Shown: positions 1-8,883 of the stretch, one piece after another
How the letters are laid out: every line of letters begins with the position of its first letter
Numbering within the stretch: the stretch's first letter is position 1
Assembly (NCBI GenBank): GCA_031292275.1
Contig: JARLHL010000039.1
Span: 16,944-80,943 of the forward strand
Direction: 5' to 3'
DNA length: 64,000 bases
Source of the DNA: Desulfocapsaceae bacterium
GTDB lineage: Bacteria > Desulfobacterota > Desulfobulbia > Desulfobulbales > Desulfocapsaceae
Program-made: the position numbers and the translations under genes
Notes under the pieces: model-generated
Told to the model about the DNA's origin: nothing
The model's database searches: none
What the model saw: only the letters and a program-made list of their open reading frames with translations

Positions 1-1065
1 CATCTTCAGCGGCTCAAGTACCCCCATGACTCTGGGGGCCGTCTCATTGAGGTCCTCACGCACCGCATTTTCCAGGACCCCCATATCGATCCAGCTCTCC
101 TTTTTGCCGATGCCGATGAGGCTACAGAAATTACGAATGGATGCAGGCGAATAGCCGCGCCGTCTGAGACCTGAAATGGTCAGCATGCGGGGGTCGTCCC
201 AACCTGCCACATAGCCGCCGCTGACGAGCTGAAGGATCTTGCGCTTACTCATGACCGTGTAGGTCAGGTTGAGCCGGGCGAACTCTATCTGTCGGGGATG
301 ACAGGGCGTCGCCAGGGTGTCCAGAACCCAGTCGTAGAGGGGACGATGGTCCTCGAATTCCAGCGTACAGAGGGAATGGGTGATTCCTTCGATGGCGTCA
401 GAGATGCAATGGGTATAGTCATACATGGGATAGATGCACCACCTGTCGCCGGTGCGATGATGGGGGACCTTCAATATCCTGTAGATAACCGGATCCCGCA
501 TATTGACGTTGGGGGAGGCCATATCGATCCTGGCCCGCAGAACCCGGCTGCCCTCCTCAAATTCGCCCTGGCGCATACGGTTGAAAAGATCCAGATTCTC
601 TTCCGGCGTCCGGTCCCGGTAGGGGCTCTCCCGGCCCGGCTCTGTCAGCGTCCCTCGGTATTCCCTTATTTGTTCCCCCGTGAGATCGCAGACATAGGCC
701 TTTCCCATCCGAATGAGCTGCACGGCATAGTCGTAGAGCCGGTCGAAATAATCCGAGGCATAGAAGAGATTTTTTCCCCAGTCAAACCCCAGCCATTGCA
801 CATCCCGCATGATGGATTCGACGTAGGCGCTCTCCTCCTTGCTGGGGTTGGTGTCGTCAAAGCGCATGTGGCAGGGGCTGCTGTTTTCCTGGGCGATGCC
901 AAAATTCAAGCAGATCGACTTAGCGTGGCCGATATGCAGGAAGCCGTTAGGCTCCGGCGGAAAACGAGTGACGGTATGATCATGTTTGCCGGTCCGCAGG
1001 TCGTCGGCGATGATCTGCCGGATGAAGTCCAGGGGCTTGTCTTGGGTATTCTCTTGCATGTCCAT
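1..1065 (-). CDS. glnS: Glutaminyl-tRNA synthetase, 3' end outside window
   Basis: Charges tRNA-Gln with glutamine using ATP in the cytoplasm. I read 355 codons on the minus strand, open to the left edge, so roughly the last 200 residues of a protein usually near 555 are missing. The class I HIGH motif is HIGH at residues 44-47 ([12 protein letters not shown]) and the KMSKS equivalent is VMSKR at 271-275. [12 protein letters not shown] is a typical GlnRS stretch that also separates it from GluRS. The ATG at 1065 has GGAGGG about 12 bases upstream; a second ATG two codons later is also possible. It lies 42 bases after gltX in the same frame and is probably co-transcribed. A tRNA-Gln gene sits at 6001. 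Family assignment is firm. Confidence 0.95.
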   Translation of the reverse strand, partial: MDMQENTQDKPLDFIRQIIADDLRTGKHDHTVTRFPPEPNGFLHIGHAKSICLNFGIAQENSSPCHMRFDDTNPSKEESAYVESIMRDVQWLGFDWGKNLFYASDYFDRLYDYAVQLIRMGKAYVCDLTGEQIREYRGTLTEPGRESPYRDRTPEENLDLFNRMRQGEFEEGSRVLRARIDMASPNVNMRDPVIYRILKVPHHRTGDRWCIYPMYDYTHCISDAIEGITHSLCTLEFEDHRPLYDWVLDTLATPCHPRQIEFARLNLTYTVMSKRKILQLVSGGYVAGWDDPRMLTISGLRRRGYSPASIRNFCSLIGIGKKESWIDMGVLENAVREDLNETAPRVMGVLEPLKM

Positions 1066-1107
1066 GATGTTGTCGATTCCCTCCGGATCAGAGGATAGTG
1101 ATTGAAT

Positions 1108-2583
1108 TCAAAAGAGTTCTCCGGTCCTGCGCAACCGCTGTACAACCCGGTCGCGACCGATGGCCGTCAGGACCTCGATCATGGACGGCCCTGCCAGCTG
1201 ACCGGTGACCACCGTTCGCATGCCGTTGATGATCACACCCGGTTTGACATCCTTCTCCTCGGCCAATTCCCTTGCCAGCCGTTCCGCCTCCTCGGCGGAG
1301 AATTCGTCCATCCGGGCATAACGGTCGGCGAGTGCGGGGAGCCAGTCCTGCAGTTCCGGAAATTTGAGGACATTTTTCTGGAGCGGCTTGTCTTCAATCC
1401 GGAAATCTTCGGCGAAATAGGCCCTGCCCAGGGTGGCAAAATCCTTCAGCGTATGAAAGCGTTCCCGGATCAGATCCAGGGTCTTGAGATACCACTGCCG
1501 TTTTTCGCCCGCATATTCCTGGTTCCAGAGCCCTGCTTCCTCAAGCTCCTGCCGGACCAGTTCGCCAATCTCCTCAATGGCCATGGTCCGGAGATAGTGC
1601 TCGTTGATGGCAATGGCCTTGGGGTCGGTGAAGAATTTGGGGTCATCCTTCCTGAAGTTGAAGATGGAGCTGGATTTATTGATCCTCTCCAGGGTGAAGG
1701 CCTCGATCATCTCCTGCCTGGTGAAGATCTCGCGGTCATTGCCCGGCGACCAGCCCAGCAGGGCCAGGAAGTTATTGAAAGCCCAAGGGATAAATCCGTG
1801 CTCGCGATAGAAATGAACCGCCACAATCTCTCCGTGGCTCCGCTTGGAGATCTTCGCCTTTTTTGTGTCCAGGGTGAGGGGGATATGGGCGAAGACCGGC
1901 AGTGGAGCGCCCAGCGCTTCATAGAGGAGCACCTGCCGGGTGGTGTTGGTCATATGGTCCTGGCCGCGGATGATATGGCTTATTTTGTCCCTGATGTCGT
2001 CAACGACGTTGCAGAGAAGATAAAGAGGCTTGCCGTTGGAGCGGACAATGACGAAATCGTCCACCTCCCGGTAGTCGCATTCAATGCGGCCCAGTACTTT
2101 ATCGTCATAGCCCAGCGTTCCCTGACGTTCGGGGACCCTGAACCGGACCACGAAGGGAATGCCAGCCTCCTCCTTCGCCCTGACTTCGGCGGGCTTCAGG
2201 TGTCTGCAGGTCCCGTCATAGCCGAGATTCTGTTTGGCGGCCAGGGCCGCCTCCCGCTTTGCATCCAAGACTTCCTTGGTGCAGAAACATTTATAGGCAT
2301 TGCCCTGATCCAGCAATTTCCGCGCGGCGGCCAGGTGATCGTCACTGAAACGGGTCTGGAAGTAGGGGCCTTCGTCCCAGTCGATACCCAGCCATTTCAG
2401 GCCGTCCAGTATGCCGTTGATGGATTCCTCCGTCGATCGTTCCGCATCTGTGTCTTCAATGCGCAGGATCAGTTTACCGCCGGTTTTTTTCGCGAAGAGC
2501 CAGTTGTAAAGAGCGGTTCTGGCGCCGCCTATATGGAGATACCCGGTAGGGCTGGGGGGAAAACGAAGCCGTGTTTCTGTCAT
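1108..2583 (-). CDS. gltX: Glutamyl-tRNA synthetase
   Basis: Attaches glutamate to tRNA-Glu, supplying protein synthesis and tetrapyrrole synthesis. The product is 491 residues, a normal bacterial GluRS length. The N-terminus FPPSPTGYLHIGGARTALYN carries the HIGH-type motif (HIGG, residues 17-20), and KISKRSHGE near residue 250 is the KMSKS loop. The C-terminal anticodon-binding helical domain is present. I chose the ATG at 2583 because AAGGAG lies six bases upstream and the class I motif then sits at the usual distance. An ATG 28 codons further upstream lacks family similarity. glnS follows in the same direction. Whether this is a discriminating enzyme cannot be judged here, but with GlnRS present no Glu-tRNA(Gln) route is needed. 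Confidence 0.96.
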   Translation of the reverse strand: MTETRLRFPPSPTGYLHIGGARTALYNWLFAKKTGGKLILRIEDTDAERSTEESINGILDGLKWLGIDWDEGPYFQTRFSDDHLAAARKLLDQGNAYKCFCTKEVLDAKREAALAAKQNLGYDGTCRHLKPAEVRAKEEAGIPFVVRFRVPERQGTLGYDDKVLGRIECDYREVDDFVIVRSNGKPLYLLCNVVDDIRDKISHIIRGQDHMTNTTRQVLLYEALGAPLPVFAHIPLTLDTKKAKISKRSHGEIVAVHFYREHGFIPWAFNNFLALLGWSPGNDREIFTRQEMIEAFTLERINKSSSIFNFRKDDPKFFTDPKAIAINEHYLRTMAIEEIGELVRQELEEAGLWNQEYAGEKRQWYLKTLDLIRERFHTLKDFATLGRAYFAEDFRIEDKPLQKNVLKFPELQDWLPALADRYARMDEFSAEEAERLARELAEEKDVKPGVIINGMRTVVTGQLAGPSMIEVLTAIGRDRVVQRLRRTGELF

Positions 2584-2733
2584 GCCTGCTCCTTGAATGG
2601 TTGCCTCTGAGCCTCTCAGCATGTCTCCGATCTGCCTGCATGGCTGCCGGAGGGGTAAAATAGTCATACCGCCTGTCTGAAAAGGAGAACACTCTGATCT
2701 CTAAGAACTGTACAGCATTTTGAATTCGAGTGC

Positions 2734-2762
2734 TATATATCGTCTCCAAATTGATTGTTCAA
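2734..2762 (-). promoter_or_regulatory. Candidate sigma-70 promoter for gltX-glnS
   Basis: On the minus strand TTGAAC (2762-2757), a 17-base spacer and TATATA (2739-2734) form a plausible but imperfect promoter (four of six bases in each box), about 150 bases before gltX. It is in the divergent region shared with serA. Confidence 0.3.
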
Positions 2763-2907
2763 TAGCTTTGATGGAATTCGGGAAAAATAGAAGGCCTGTG
2801 GCTGGAAGAGAAGGATAAATGGTGAATATTCATTGATGAAGCGTATCTATTTTTTCTTGTTCTCTTCCTGTATCCCCTGTATATTTTCTGATTTTATGGA
2901 AAAGAGG

Positions 2908-2927
2908 GGCATCTCGTTTGAGATGCC
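2908..2927. other. Perfect hairpin in the gltX/serA divergent region
   Basis: GGCATCTC and GAGATGCC pair perfectly over eight bases around a GTTT loop. On the minus strand it is followed by CCTCTTTTCC, on the plus strand by ATACTTTTCC, so it is only weakly terminator-like. It precedes the proposed serA start site on the plus strand and lies upstream of the gltX promoter. The rest of 2584-3111 holds no convincing gene. Confidence 0.35.
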
Positions 2928-2965
2928 GTCATACTTTTCCCGGAGATCGATGGCTGCTGAAAGAG

Positions 2966-2993
2966 TTGCAGTCGTATGATTTGACCGTATAAT
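2966..2993 (+). promoter_or_regulatory. Candidate sigma-70 promoter for serA
   Basis: A perfect TATAAT (2988-2993) is preceded at 16 bases by TTGCAG (2966-2971), a weak -35. It would give a leader of about 110 bases before the serA start codon. Confidence 0.4.
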
Positions 2994-3111
2994 CCATTTT
3001 CTATGAGATACCCTGGGCGTACAGCGCGGCCTTAGTCTGCAGGATGGTTTTTCTGGGCACCATACCATTTCTTTGGGGGATAAGGGCGAAGGGTTCATTC
3101 GAGGAGCTGAA

Positions 3112-4704
3112 ATGAAGGTACTGATTAGTGACAATCTGGCCCCGGCAGGGGCACAGATTTTGCGGGATGCAGGTCTTGAGGTTGATATTAACACCGGGCT
3201 GCCTCCGGAAGAGCTGAAGAAGATCATCGGCAGCTACGATGGCCTGGTTATCCGCAGCGCCACCAAGGTGACTGCCGATGTTATCGAATGTGCGACCAAC
3301 CTGAAGGTCATCGGCCGCGCCGGCATCGGTCTCGACAATGTCGATGTGCCTGCCGCAAGCCAGAAGGGGATCGTTGTCATGAATGCCCCCGACGGCAATG
3401 CAACCACCGCCGCCGAGCATGCCATCGCCATGATGATGTCCCTCTCCCGCAATATTCCGCAGGCGACTGCCTCGATGAAGGCGGGGAAATGGGAGAAGAA
3501 GAGCTTCATGGGCAGGGAGGTGACCGGCAAGGTCCTGGGTATTGTCGGTATCGGCCGCATCGGCGGCATTGCCGCCAGCAGGGCCCAGGGGCTGAAGATG
3601 AAGACCATCGCCTACGATCCCTTCCTCCCCAAAGATATCGCTGATAAAATCGGGGTTGAGCTGGTCGATCTGATGGAGCTTGCCCGCAGGTCGGACTATA
3701 TCACTGTGCATGTACCCCTGACCAAGGAGACCAAAGGGCTGCTTTCCACCGAGTTCTTCGGCAATATGAAGAAGGATGCGATGTTTATCGACTGTGCCCG
3801 CGGCGGGGTCTGCGATGAGGCTGCCCTGTATCAGGCCCTGGTCGACGGGAAACTGGCCGGAGCTGCCCTTGATGTGTTCGGCTCGGAGCCGACAACGCCT
3901 GAAAACTGCCCCCTGCTGGGGCTGAAGAATTTTATCTGTACCCCGCATCTGGGGGCCTCCACCAGTGAGGCTCAGGAAAATGTGGCTCTGATTATCGCCG
4001 AGCAGATGGCGGATTACCTGAACAAGGGGGCTGTCACCAATGCGGTGAACGTCCCGTCGGTCAGCGATGATGTCCTGGCCCAGGTCGGCCCGTACATCAC
4101 CCTGGGTGAGATGCTCGGCAATATGCATATGCAGATCGCCAGAGGCGGGGTTCGGGAGGTCAGTATCGAGTATTGCGGCGAACTGGCCGAGCTGAACACC
4201 AGCCCGATCACCGTAGCCTTTCTGAAAGGGCTGTTCACACCGATTCTGAAAGATGCGGTCAATTATGTTAATGCCCCCATTATTGCTAAAGAAAGAGGCA
4301 TTCGAGTGGTTGAGTCCAAGACCGATCGCGCTCCCGATTTCACCAATGTCCTGTCTGTCAAGGTTATCACCAATGAAGGGGAAAATATCCTGGTGGGGAC
4401 AGTTTTCGGAAAGAAGGAACCGCGTCTGGTCAGGTTGAATTCCTTCCGTCTGGAGGCCCTTCCCGCAGGTCCGATGCTGCTGGTTTACAATAATGACGTT
4501 CCGGGGGTTATCGGCGACCTCGGCACTACCCTTGGCAAGGCTGGAGTCAATATCTCCAGAATGACTGTGGGACGTGAGGAGGAAAGCCAGCAGAATATCA
4601 TTTTGCTGGGTACCGATCAGTTGATATCAAAAGAATTGCTGACCAAAGTGTTGAATCTGGACAATATCGACGGTGCCGTGGTGCTTGAGCTTGCAAATTT
4701 CTGA
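3112..4704 (+). CDS. serA: D-3-phosphoglycerate dehydrogenase
   Basis: Oxidises 3-phosphoglycerate to 3-phosphohydroxypyruvate with NAD+, the first step of serine synthesis. The 530-residue product is the long SerA type: a substrate/NAD-binding catalytic core with the dinucleotide motif GIVGIGRIGG near residues 143-152, the CARGGVCDE segment with the active-site Arg region, and CTPHLGASTSEA with the catalytic His. An intervening ASB domain follows, then a C-terminal ACT domain (LLVYNNDVPGVIGDLGTTLG) that usually senses serine. The start is the ATG with GAGGAG five bases upstream; an in-frame start 13 codons earlier lacks a ribosome site and family similarity. A short DUF1844 gene follows after 45 bases. 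Confidence 0.96.
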   Translation: MKVLISDNLAPAGAQILRDAGLEVDINTGLPPEELKKIIGSYDGLVIRSATKVTADVIECATNLKVIGRAGIGLDNVDVPAASQKGIVVMNAPDGNATTAAEHAIAMMMSLSRNIPQATASMKAGKWEKKSFMGREVTGKVLGIVGIGRIGGIAASRAQGLKMKTIAYDPFLPKDIADKIGVELVDLMELARRSDYITVHVPLTKETKGLLSTEFFGNMKKDAMFIDCARGGVCDEAALYQALVDGKLAGAALDVFGSEPTTPENCPLLGLKNFICTPHLGASTSEAQENVALIIAEQMADYLNKGAVTNAVNVPSVSDDVLAQVGPYITLGEMLGNMHMQIARGGVREVSIEYCGELAELNTSPITVAFLKGLFTPILKDAVNYVNAPIIAKERGIRVVESKTDRAPDFTNVLSVKVITNEGENILVGTVFGKKEPRLVRLNSFRLEALPAGPMLLVYNNDVPGVIGDLGTTLGKAGVNISRMTVGREEESQQNIILLGTDQLISKELLTKVLNLDNIDGAVVLELANF

Positions 4705-4749
4705 TCGATCCCGGAGTCTTGTGGTTAATAGCTTAAAAGGCAGGTAGTT

Positions 4750-5070
4750 ATGGAATCAAAGAAAGAAGACGGATGCTCGTGTGAAGAGGGGAAAGTCCCC
4801 GACAAGGACGGAAAGTGTGTGATGCCCGAGGTCACGTTTTCAGCCTTGACCATGTCTTTCAGCACCTCGGTGCTGTATCATCTGGGAGAGATCGGTGATC
4901 CAAGGACAGGCAAGAAAGAGATCGACCTGGATCTGGCAAAACATGGAATCGACACGCTTTCCCTTCTACAGCAGAAGACAAAGGGCAATCTCACTGAAGA
5001 CGAGGAAGAGATGTTGAAGTCCATCCTTTATGATGTGAAGATGCGTTTTGTCAAGGCTGTTAAAAAATGA
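4750..5070 (+). CDS. DUF1844 family protein
   Basis: Small soluble protein of 106 residues, function unknown. The core VTFSALTMSFSTSVLYHLGE followed by the helical stretch DLDLAKHGIDTLSLLQQKT matches the DUF1844 family, common in deltaproteobacteria and related phyla and usually encoded next to housekeeping genes. The N-terminus holds three Cys (GCSCEEGKVPDKDGKC) that could bind a metal, though this part is not conserved in the family as I know it. No signal peptide or membrane helix is visible. It lies between serA and ispE in the same orientation and is probably co-transcribed with ispE, whose proposed start lies 34 bases downstream. Confidence 0.8.
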   Translation: MESKKEDGCSCEEGKVPDKDGKCVMPEVTFSALTMSFSTSVLYHLGEIGDPRTGKKEIDLDLAKHGIDTLSLLQQKTKGNLTEDEEEMLKSILYDVKMRFVKAVKK

Positions 5071-5104
5071 GGACAGAGGTGTTGAAGACACTGCAGGCCG
5101 GGGA

Positions 5105-6010
5105 ATGGCGCTTCTGAGTTCGATTCTGCCCTCTCTCTGCCTGCAGGCCCCTGCCAAGGTCAACCTTTTTCTGAAGGTTCTGGGGAAGAGGCCGGATGGA
5201 TACCATGATCTGGAGACCTGGATGCAGAAGCTGGATCTCTGTGACCGGATCACCCTGACTTTGCGGGACATTCCTGGGATTTCGCTCAGATGCGCAGGGG
5301 GCGATCTCCCGGCGGACGGGTCCAATCTGGCCTGGAGGGCCGCTGCCGCTTTCTTTGCCGCCAGCAGGCATGCCGCTGCATACGGGGTGGATATCGTCCT
5401 GGAAAAAATAATCCCCGTCGCGGCGGGACTTGGAGGCGGGAGCAGTGACGCCGGGGCGGTGCTCAGAGGGCTGAATAACCTTTTCGGCGATGAACTCCCT
5501 GTGGAAATGCTCCTGGAACTCGGCAGAAGGCTCGGAGCCGATGTCCCTTTCTTTGTCAGCGGTCACGATGCGGTTCTGGCAACGGGGATCGGCGATCGGA
5601 TGGAAGCTGTAGATTCCCTGAGGCACTGCACGTTTCTACTGGTTAACCCTGGTTTTTCCGTTTCAACGCAATGGGTCTATGAAAATTTTACATTGACAAA
5701 AGATGTGAAAAAATCTACAGTCTCAGGTTCTCAAAAATTGGATTCCGGCACATTTCCATTGACGAAAACCATCAATGATCTGGAAGGGGTCACCATAGGC
5801 AGGTATCCGGAAATCGCAGATATTAAGAGAAAGCTTCTGGCTGCCGGAGCCGTGTCTGCTTTGATGTCGGGAAGCGGGCCGACTGTCTTTGGGGTTTTTC
5901 CGGATAGGGAAGGTCCTCATTCGGCGGATATCAGTGGTGTTGCCCACAGGCTGCGCCAGGAGTTCGGGGAAAAGATTTTTGTGGCGAGAGCAGCAGGTGC
6001 TGGGGCGTAG
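5105..6010 (+). CDS. ispE: 4-diphosphocytidyl-2-C-methyl-D-erythritol kinase
   Basis: GHMP-family kinase that phosphorylates CDP-methylerythritol in the MEP pathway to isoprenoid precursors. The product is 301 residues. APAKVNLFLKVLGKRPDGYH is the family N-terminal signature, PVAAGLGGGSSDAGAVLRGL is the GHMP ATP loop, and SALMSGSGPTVFG is the C-terminal glycine-rich motif. The ATG at 5105 gives about the usual N-terminus; its ribosome site is weak (CCGGGG). An in-frame ATG at 5048 would overlap the DUF1844 gene and add 19 atypical residues. The last three codons and the stop (TAG at 6008-6010) lie inside the following tRNA-Gln gene, an overlap of ten bases that is described separately. Confidence 0.93.
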   Translation: MALLSSILPSLCLQAPAKVNLFLKVLGKRPDGYHDLETWMQKLDLCDRITLTLRDIPGISLRCAGGDLPADGSNLAWRAAAAFFAASRHAAAYGVDIVLEKIIPVAAGLGGGSSDAGAVLRGLNNLFGDELPVEMLLELGRRLGADVPFFVSGHDAVLATGIGDRMEAVDSLRHCTFLLVNPGFSVSTQWVYENFTLTKDVKKSTVSGSQKLDSGTFPLTKTINDLEGVTIGRYPEIADIKRKLLAAGAVSALMSGSGPTVFGVFPDREGPHSADISGVAHRLRQEFGEKIFVARAAGAGA

Positions 6011-6075
6011 CCAAGCGGTAAGGCACCGGGTTTTGATCCCGGCATTCGCAGGTTCGAATCCTTCCGCCCCAGCCA
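6001..6075 (+). tRNA. tRNA-Gln (anticodon UUG)
   Basis: A complete cloverleaf reads from TGGGGCG to the encoded CCA. The acceptor arm TGGGGCG pairs with CGCCCCA, the anticodon loop is TTTTGAT giving UUG for CAA/CAG, and the T arm carries GGTTCGAATCC. CCA is encoded at 6073-6075. The 5' end overlaps the last ten bases of ispE, and prs follows 46 bases later. Confidence 0.97.
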
Positions 6076-6121
6076 TTTCCCTGGGTCCCGAACAGTACAC
6101 CCTAGACTAAGAAGTCGTACG

Positions 6122-7060
6122 ATGCCAAATATAATTAAAATTGTTACAGGCAATGCCCATCCGTTGATGGCCAAGGAAATTGCCGATCATCTGGGGTTGC
6201 CCGTTTCGACCGCAGACGTCAGGAAATTCAGTGACGGTGAAATATTCGTCGAGATGAAGGAAAATGTCAGGGGTGCTGATGTGTATATCATCCAGCCGAC
6301 CTGCACACCTGTAAACGACCATCTGATGGAACTGGTCCTGATGGTTGATGCGCTTCGCCGGGCCTCGGCCAGAAGGATCACTGCCGTCGTTCCATATTAC
6401 GGTTATGCCCGTCAGGACAGAAAGGTCGCGCCAAGGGTGCCGATCTCTGCGAAGGTTGTAGCCGAGATGCTGATGGCTGTCGGTGTCCGGCGGGTTCTCT
6501 GTATGGATCTGCATGCAGGTCAGATCCAGGGATTTTTCAATATTCCTGTTGATCATCTGTACGCCGCTCCGGTGCTGCTGCGCTATATCAAGGCCAATTT
6601 CAAAGAAGTGATCATGGTCTCTCCGGATGCCGGTGGCGTTGAGCGGACCAGGGCCTTTGCCAAGCGGTTGAACACCGGGCTTGCCATCATCGATAAACGG
6701 CGTGACCGGCCGAATGAGTGCGAGGCGATGCACGTGATCGGGGATGTGAAGGGGAAGACGGCTATCCTGCTGGATGATATGGTGGATACGGCCGGGACCC
6801 TCTGCAATGGTGCCGCGACGCTCCTGAAAAACGGGGCAAAGGAGGTTCATGCCTGCTGTTCGCATCCAGTCCTGTCAGGACCGGCCGTGGAGAGACTTAA
6901 TGCCTCGGATATCAAATCGCTTGTTGTGACCAATACGATTCCGCTCAAAGGCGCCGCATTGGAATGTGAGAAAATTAAAGTGCTTTCCGTCTCAAGTCTG
7001 TTGGCTGAGGCCATAAAAAGGATTCATAACGAAGATTCGGTCAGTTCGCTTTTTGTATAG
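6122..7060 (+). CDS. prs: Ribose-phosphate pyrophosphokinase
   Basis: Makes PRPP from ribose 5-phosphate and ATP for purine, pyrimidine, histidine and tryptophan synthesis. The 312-residue product has the standard class I length. The flexible-loop motif [11 protein letters not shown], the [11 protein letters not shown] segment near residue 130 (catalytic His and Mg binding) and the PRPP-binding loop [12 protein letters not shown] near 215 are all intact. The start codon follows the tRNA-Gln gene by 46 bases with only a weak AAGAAG ribosome site. The ispE-tRNA-prs-rplY-pth order suggests one housekeeping transcript, from which RNase P and RNase E would release the tRNA. Confidence 0.97.
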   Translation: MPNIIKIVTGNAHPLMAKEIADHLGLPVSTADVRKFSDGEIFVEMKENVRGADVYIIQPTCTPVNDHLMELVLMVDALRRASARRITAVVPYYGYARQDRKVAPRVPISAKVVAEMLMAVGVRRVLCMDLHAGQIQGFFNIPVDHLYAAPVLLRYIKANFKEVIMVSPDAGGVERTRAFAKRLNTGLAIIDKRRDRPNECEAMHVIGDVKGKTAILLDDMVDTAGTLCNGAATLLKNGAKEVHACCSHPVLSGPAVERLNASDIKSLVVTNTIPLKGAALECEKIKVLSVSSLLAEAIKRIHNEDSVSSLFV

Positions 7061-7169
7061 TTGATTGTGCTGGAGCAAAGAGAGTTCGTCTTAATTGTAT
7101 ATAAAACGCTCAGCTGCCCTGGAAAGGGGATGTCCTTGACAGGCAGGGTGTGAAGCGAAGGAGAAGAAT

Positions 7170-7748
7170 ATGTTACAGATAGAAATGTCTGCGTCTGTCA
7201 GGAAGGGAGCCGGAAAAGGGGCCATGCGTCGTCTTCGTATGGAAGGAAAGACCCCGGCGGTCGTCTATGGAGGCGGATCTAAAGCCCTGCCTCTTGAGCT
7301 GGAAACGTCGTCATTTTTTCAGCAGCTTCTGGAGGTATACCGCAGCAACTGCGTGGTGACCCTGAAGGTGGATGATGGTTCTACACGCCATGTGCTTATG
7401 GGAGAGGTCCAGACCGATCCGATTCGCGATACCATTCTGCATGCAGACTTTGTCGAGGTTGATCTGAATAAGCCGCGCCGTTTCACCGTGCAGCTTGCCT
7501 TCACCGGCAAGGCAAAGGGTGTCGACTTCGGCGGTGTGTTGCAGATCGGCAAAAAAGAGGTCGTCCTTGAGGGCAATCCGCTCGATATTCCTGATGATAT
7601 CAAGGTCGATATCACTCCTTTGAAGATTGGAGACAATATTACTGTGGGTTCCGTATCAATTGCCGACAATATCAAATTGATCACCAAGGCGTCTACCGTC
7701 TGTGTCGCTGTTGTTGCACCAGGTGCGGCCGCAGCTGCAGCGGAATAA
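7170..7748 (+). CDS. rplY: 50S ribosomal protein L25 / general stress protein Ctc
   Basis: Binds 5S rRNA in the large ribosomal subunit. At 192 residues it is the long Ctc form: the N-terminal L25 domain (RKGAGKGAMRRLRMEGKTPA, then the VVYGGG strand) followed by the C-terminal beta domain with the RFTVQLAFTGKAKGVDFGGV stretch. The C-terminus ends in an alanine-rich tail. GGAG lies eight bases before the ATG. The gene follows prs by 109 bases and is followed by a strong hairpin with a T-rich tail, so its transcript may end or be attenuated there before pth. Confidence 0.95.
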   Translation: MLQIEMSASVRKGAGKGAMRRLRMEGKTPAVVYGGGSKALPLELETSSFFQQLLEVYRSNCVVTLKVDDGSTRHVLMGEVQTDPIRDTILHADFVEVDLNKPRRFTVQLAFTGKAKGVDFGGVLQIGKKEVVLEGNPLDIPDDIKVDITPLKIGDNITVGSVSIADNIKLITKASTVCVAVVAPGAAAAAAE

Positions 7749-7822
7749 TTTCCGTAGGGAGGGATGGACTTTCGGGTCCTCCCCTCCTGCTTGCAGTTTG
7801 AGAAGCGGTCTGTGTAAAGTGT

Positions 7823-7857
7823 CCGGGAAGGGTTATGCCCTTTCCGGATTTTCTATT
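7823..7857 (+). terminator. Intrinsic terminator or attenuator between rplY and pth
   Basis: CCGGGAAGGG pairs with CCCTTTCCGG (ten pairs, one G-U) around a five-base loop, followed by ATTTTCTATTT. It lies 74 bases after the rplY stop and 32 bases before the pth start. An apparent ATG for pth at 7835 falls inside its loop, which argues for the later start. Confidence 0.7.
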
Positions 7858-7888
7858 TCCGGATGTTGTTCCTGTCGAGCGCATATCA

Positions 7889-8482
7889 ATGGGTGAAGAT
7901 ACTTTCATTATCGTAGGACTTGGAAATCCTGGCGACCTGTATGCCGGCACCAGGCATAATGCCGGTTTTATGGTCGTGGATGAATTGGCCAGAAGATGGG
8001 ATTGTACCCCTGGTCCTGAAAAATGGGACGCCTCTTCTGTCAGGATTTCAATTTTCGGGAAAAAAGTTTGTCTTGTAAAACCAATAACATATATGAATAT
8101 GAGCGGTAAAGCCGTTGTCCGATTCGTTGATTTTTATAAGACTCCGTTGCCGTGTCTGCTGGTTATTCATGATGACCTGGATATGAAACCCGGACGCATT
8201 AAGCTGATCGCCGGCGGAGGCGCCGGGGGACATAAAGGTATTCGTTCCCTCATTGAACATCTTGGCGGTCGGGAATTTGTGCGTTTGAAGATTGGCATAG
8301 GCAAACCAGGTCAGGGCTCTGCCCATGCCGATATGCCGGTGGAAAAGTATGTCCTCGCTCCGTTTTCAAGAGAGGAACAGGACCTTCTGGCTGGTCGGAT
8401 GAACGTGCTGGTCCAGGGGATTGAACTGTTTCTTCAGGACAATGCCGGCAGGGCCATGAATCTGCTGAACGGCCTGAAATAA
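7889..8482 (+). CDS. pth: Peptidyl-tRNA hydrolase
   Basis: Cleaves peptidyl-tRNA that drops off the ribosome, recycling tRNA. The product is 197 residues, close to the E. coli length. The motif IVGLGNPGDLYAGTRHNAG holds the binding Asn (N13) and catalytic His (H23); PITYMNMSGKAV and VIHDDLDMKPGRIKL with its catalytic Asp follow, then GGGAGGHKGIRSL. The ATG at 7889 gives the family N-terminus; no strong ribosome site precedes it. The next gene, carD, is 401 bases away. Confidence 0.95.
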   Translation: MGEDTFIIVGLGNPGDLYAGTRHNAGFMVVDELARRWDCTPGPEKWDASSVRISIFGKKVCLVKPITYMNMSGKAVVRFVDFYKTPLPCLLVIHDDLDMKPGRIKLIAGGGAGGHKGIRSLIEHLGGREFVRLKIGIGKPGQGSAHADMPVEKYVLAPFSREEQDLLAGRMNVLVQGIELFLQDNAGRAMNLLNGLK

Positions 8483-8635
8483 AGGGAGTCTCCTCCCGTC
8501 CGCCACACTCTCCTTTCCCGTTGGCCAGAAAACACGGGCGTTTCCGGCCATTCTGTGATAGAGTACATCTTCCGGCAATTTCAAAATGTATCAGGCCGCA
8601 GGATACTCATCTTCCCTTTTCGATTCGGAACCCTT

Positions 8636-8680
8636 GGGGTTTGTCCTAATTTGGGGTTTATCCCAGCAGATTTATCGGGG
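8636..8680 (+). repeat. Three degenerate GGGGTT(T) repeats in the pth-carD gap
   Basis: TTGGGGTTTGTCCTA, TTTGGGGTTTATCCCA and ATCGGGGTTATCTCAGG follow one another with GGGG at 8636, 8653 and 8677. Spacings of 17 and 24 bases are not an exact helical repeat. They could be sites for a regulator of carD or simply chance. The rest of 8483-8883 shows no gene. Confidence 0.3.
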
Positions 8681-8883
8681 TTATCTCAGGGATGGTATCT
8701 ATCTGCCTTGATTATTGTGAGTTTTCGCCTGAAATCAACGTATGCGGAAATTTTCACCACTGGTAAAGCAGGAGTGTTCAGGGGTTGAAGATTCGAGCAT
8801 GACAAACAGATCGGCCGGATGACTAAGTGCTCATGGCAGTCTTTACTGACTGATGCGTGGGCCTTTGAAGGAAGGAGAGGACA

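Noticed and set aside
298..1098. Long plus-strand frame of 266 codons
   Set aside because: It is antisense to glnS, whose minus-strand frame carries intact HIGH and KMSKS-type motifs; the plus frame resembles no family.
1102..2610. Plus-strand frame of 502 codons
   Set aside because: Antisense shadow of gltX in a GC-rich gene; no ribosome site and no recognisable domain.
2836..2979. Plus-strand ORF of 47 codons upstream of serA
   Set aside because: No good ribosome site, no family, and it spans the proposed serA -35 region; treated as chance.
3001..4128. Minus-strand frame of 375 codons
   Set aside because: Antisense shadow of serA, which has full catalytic and ACT domains on the plus strand.
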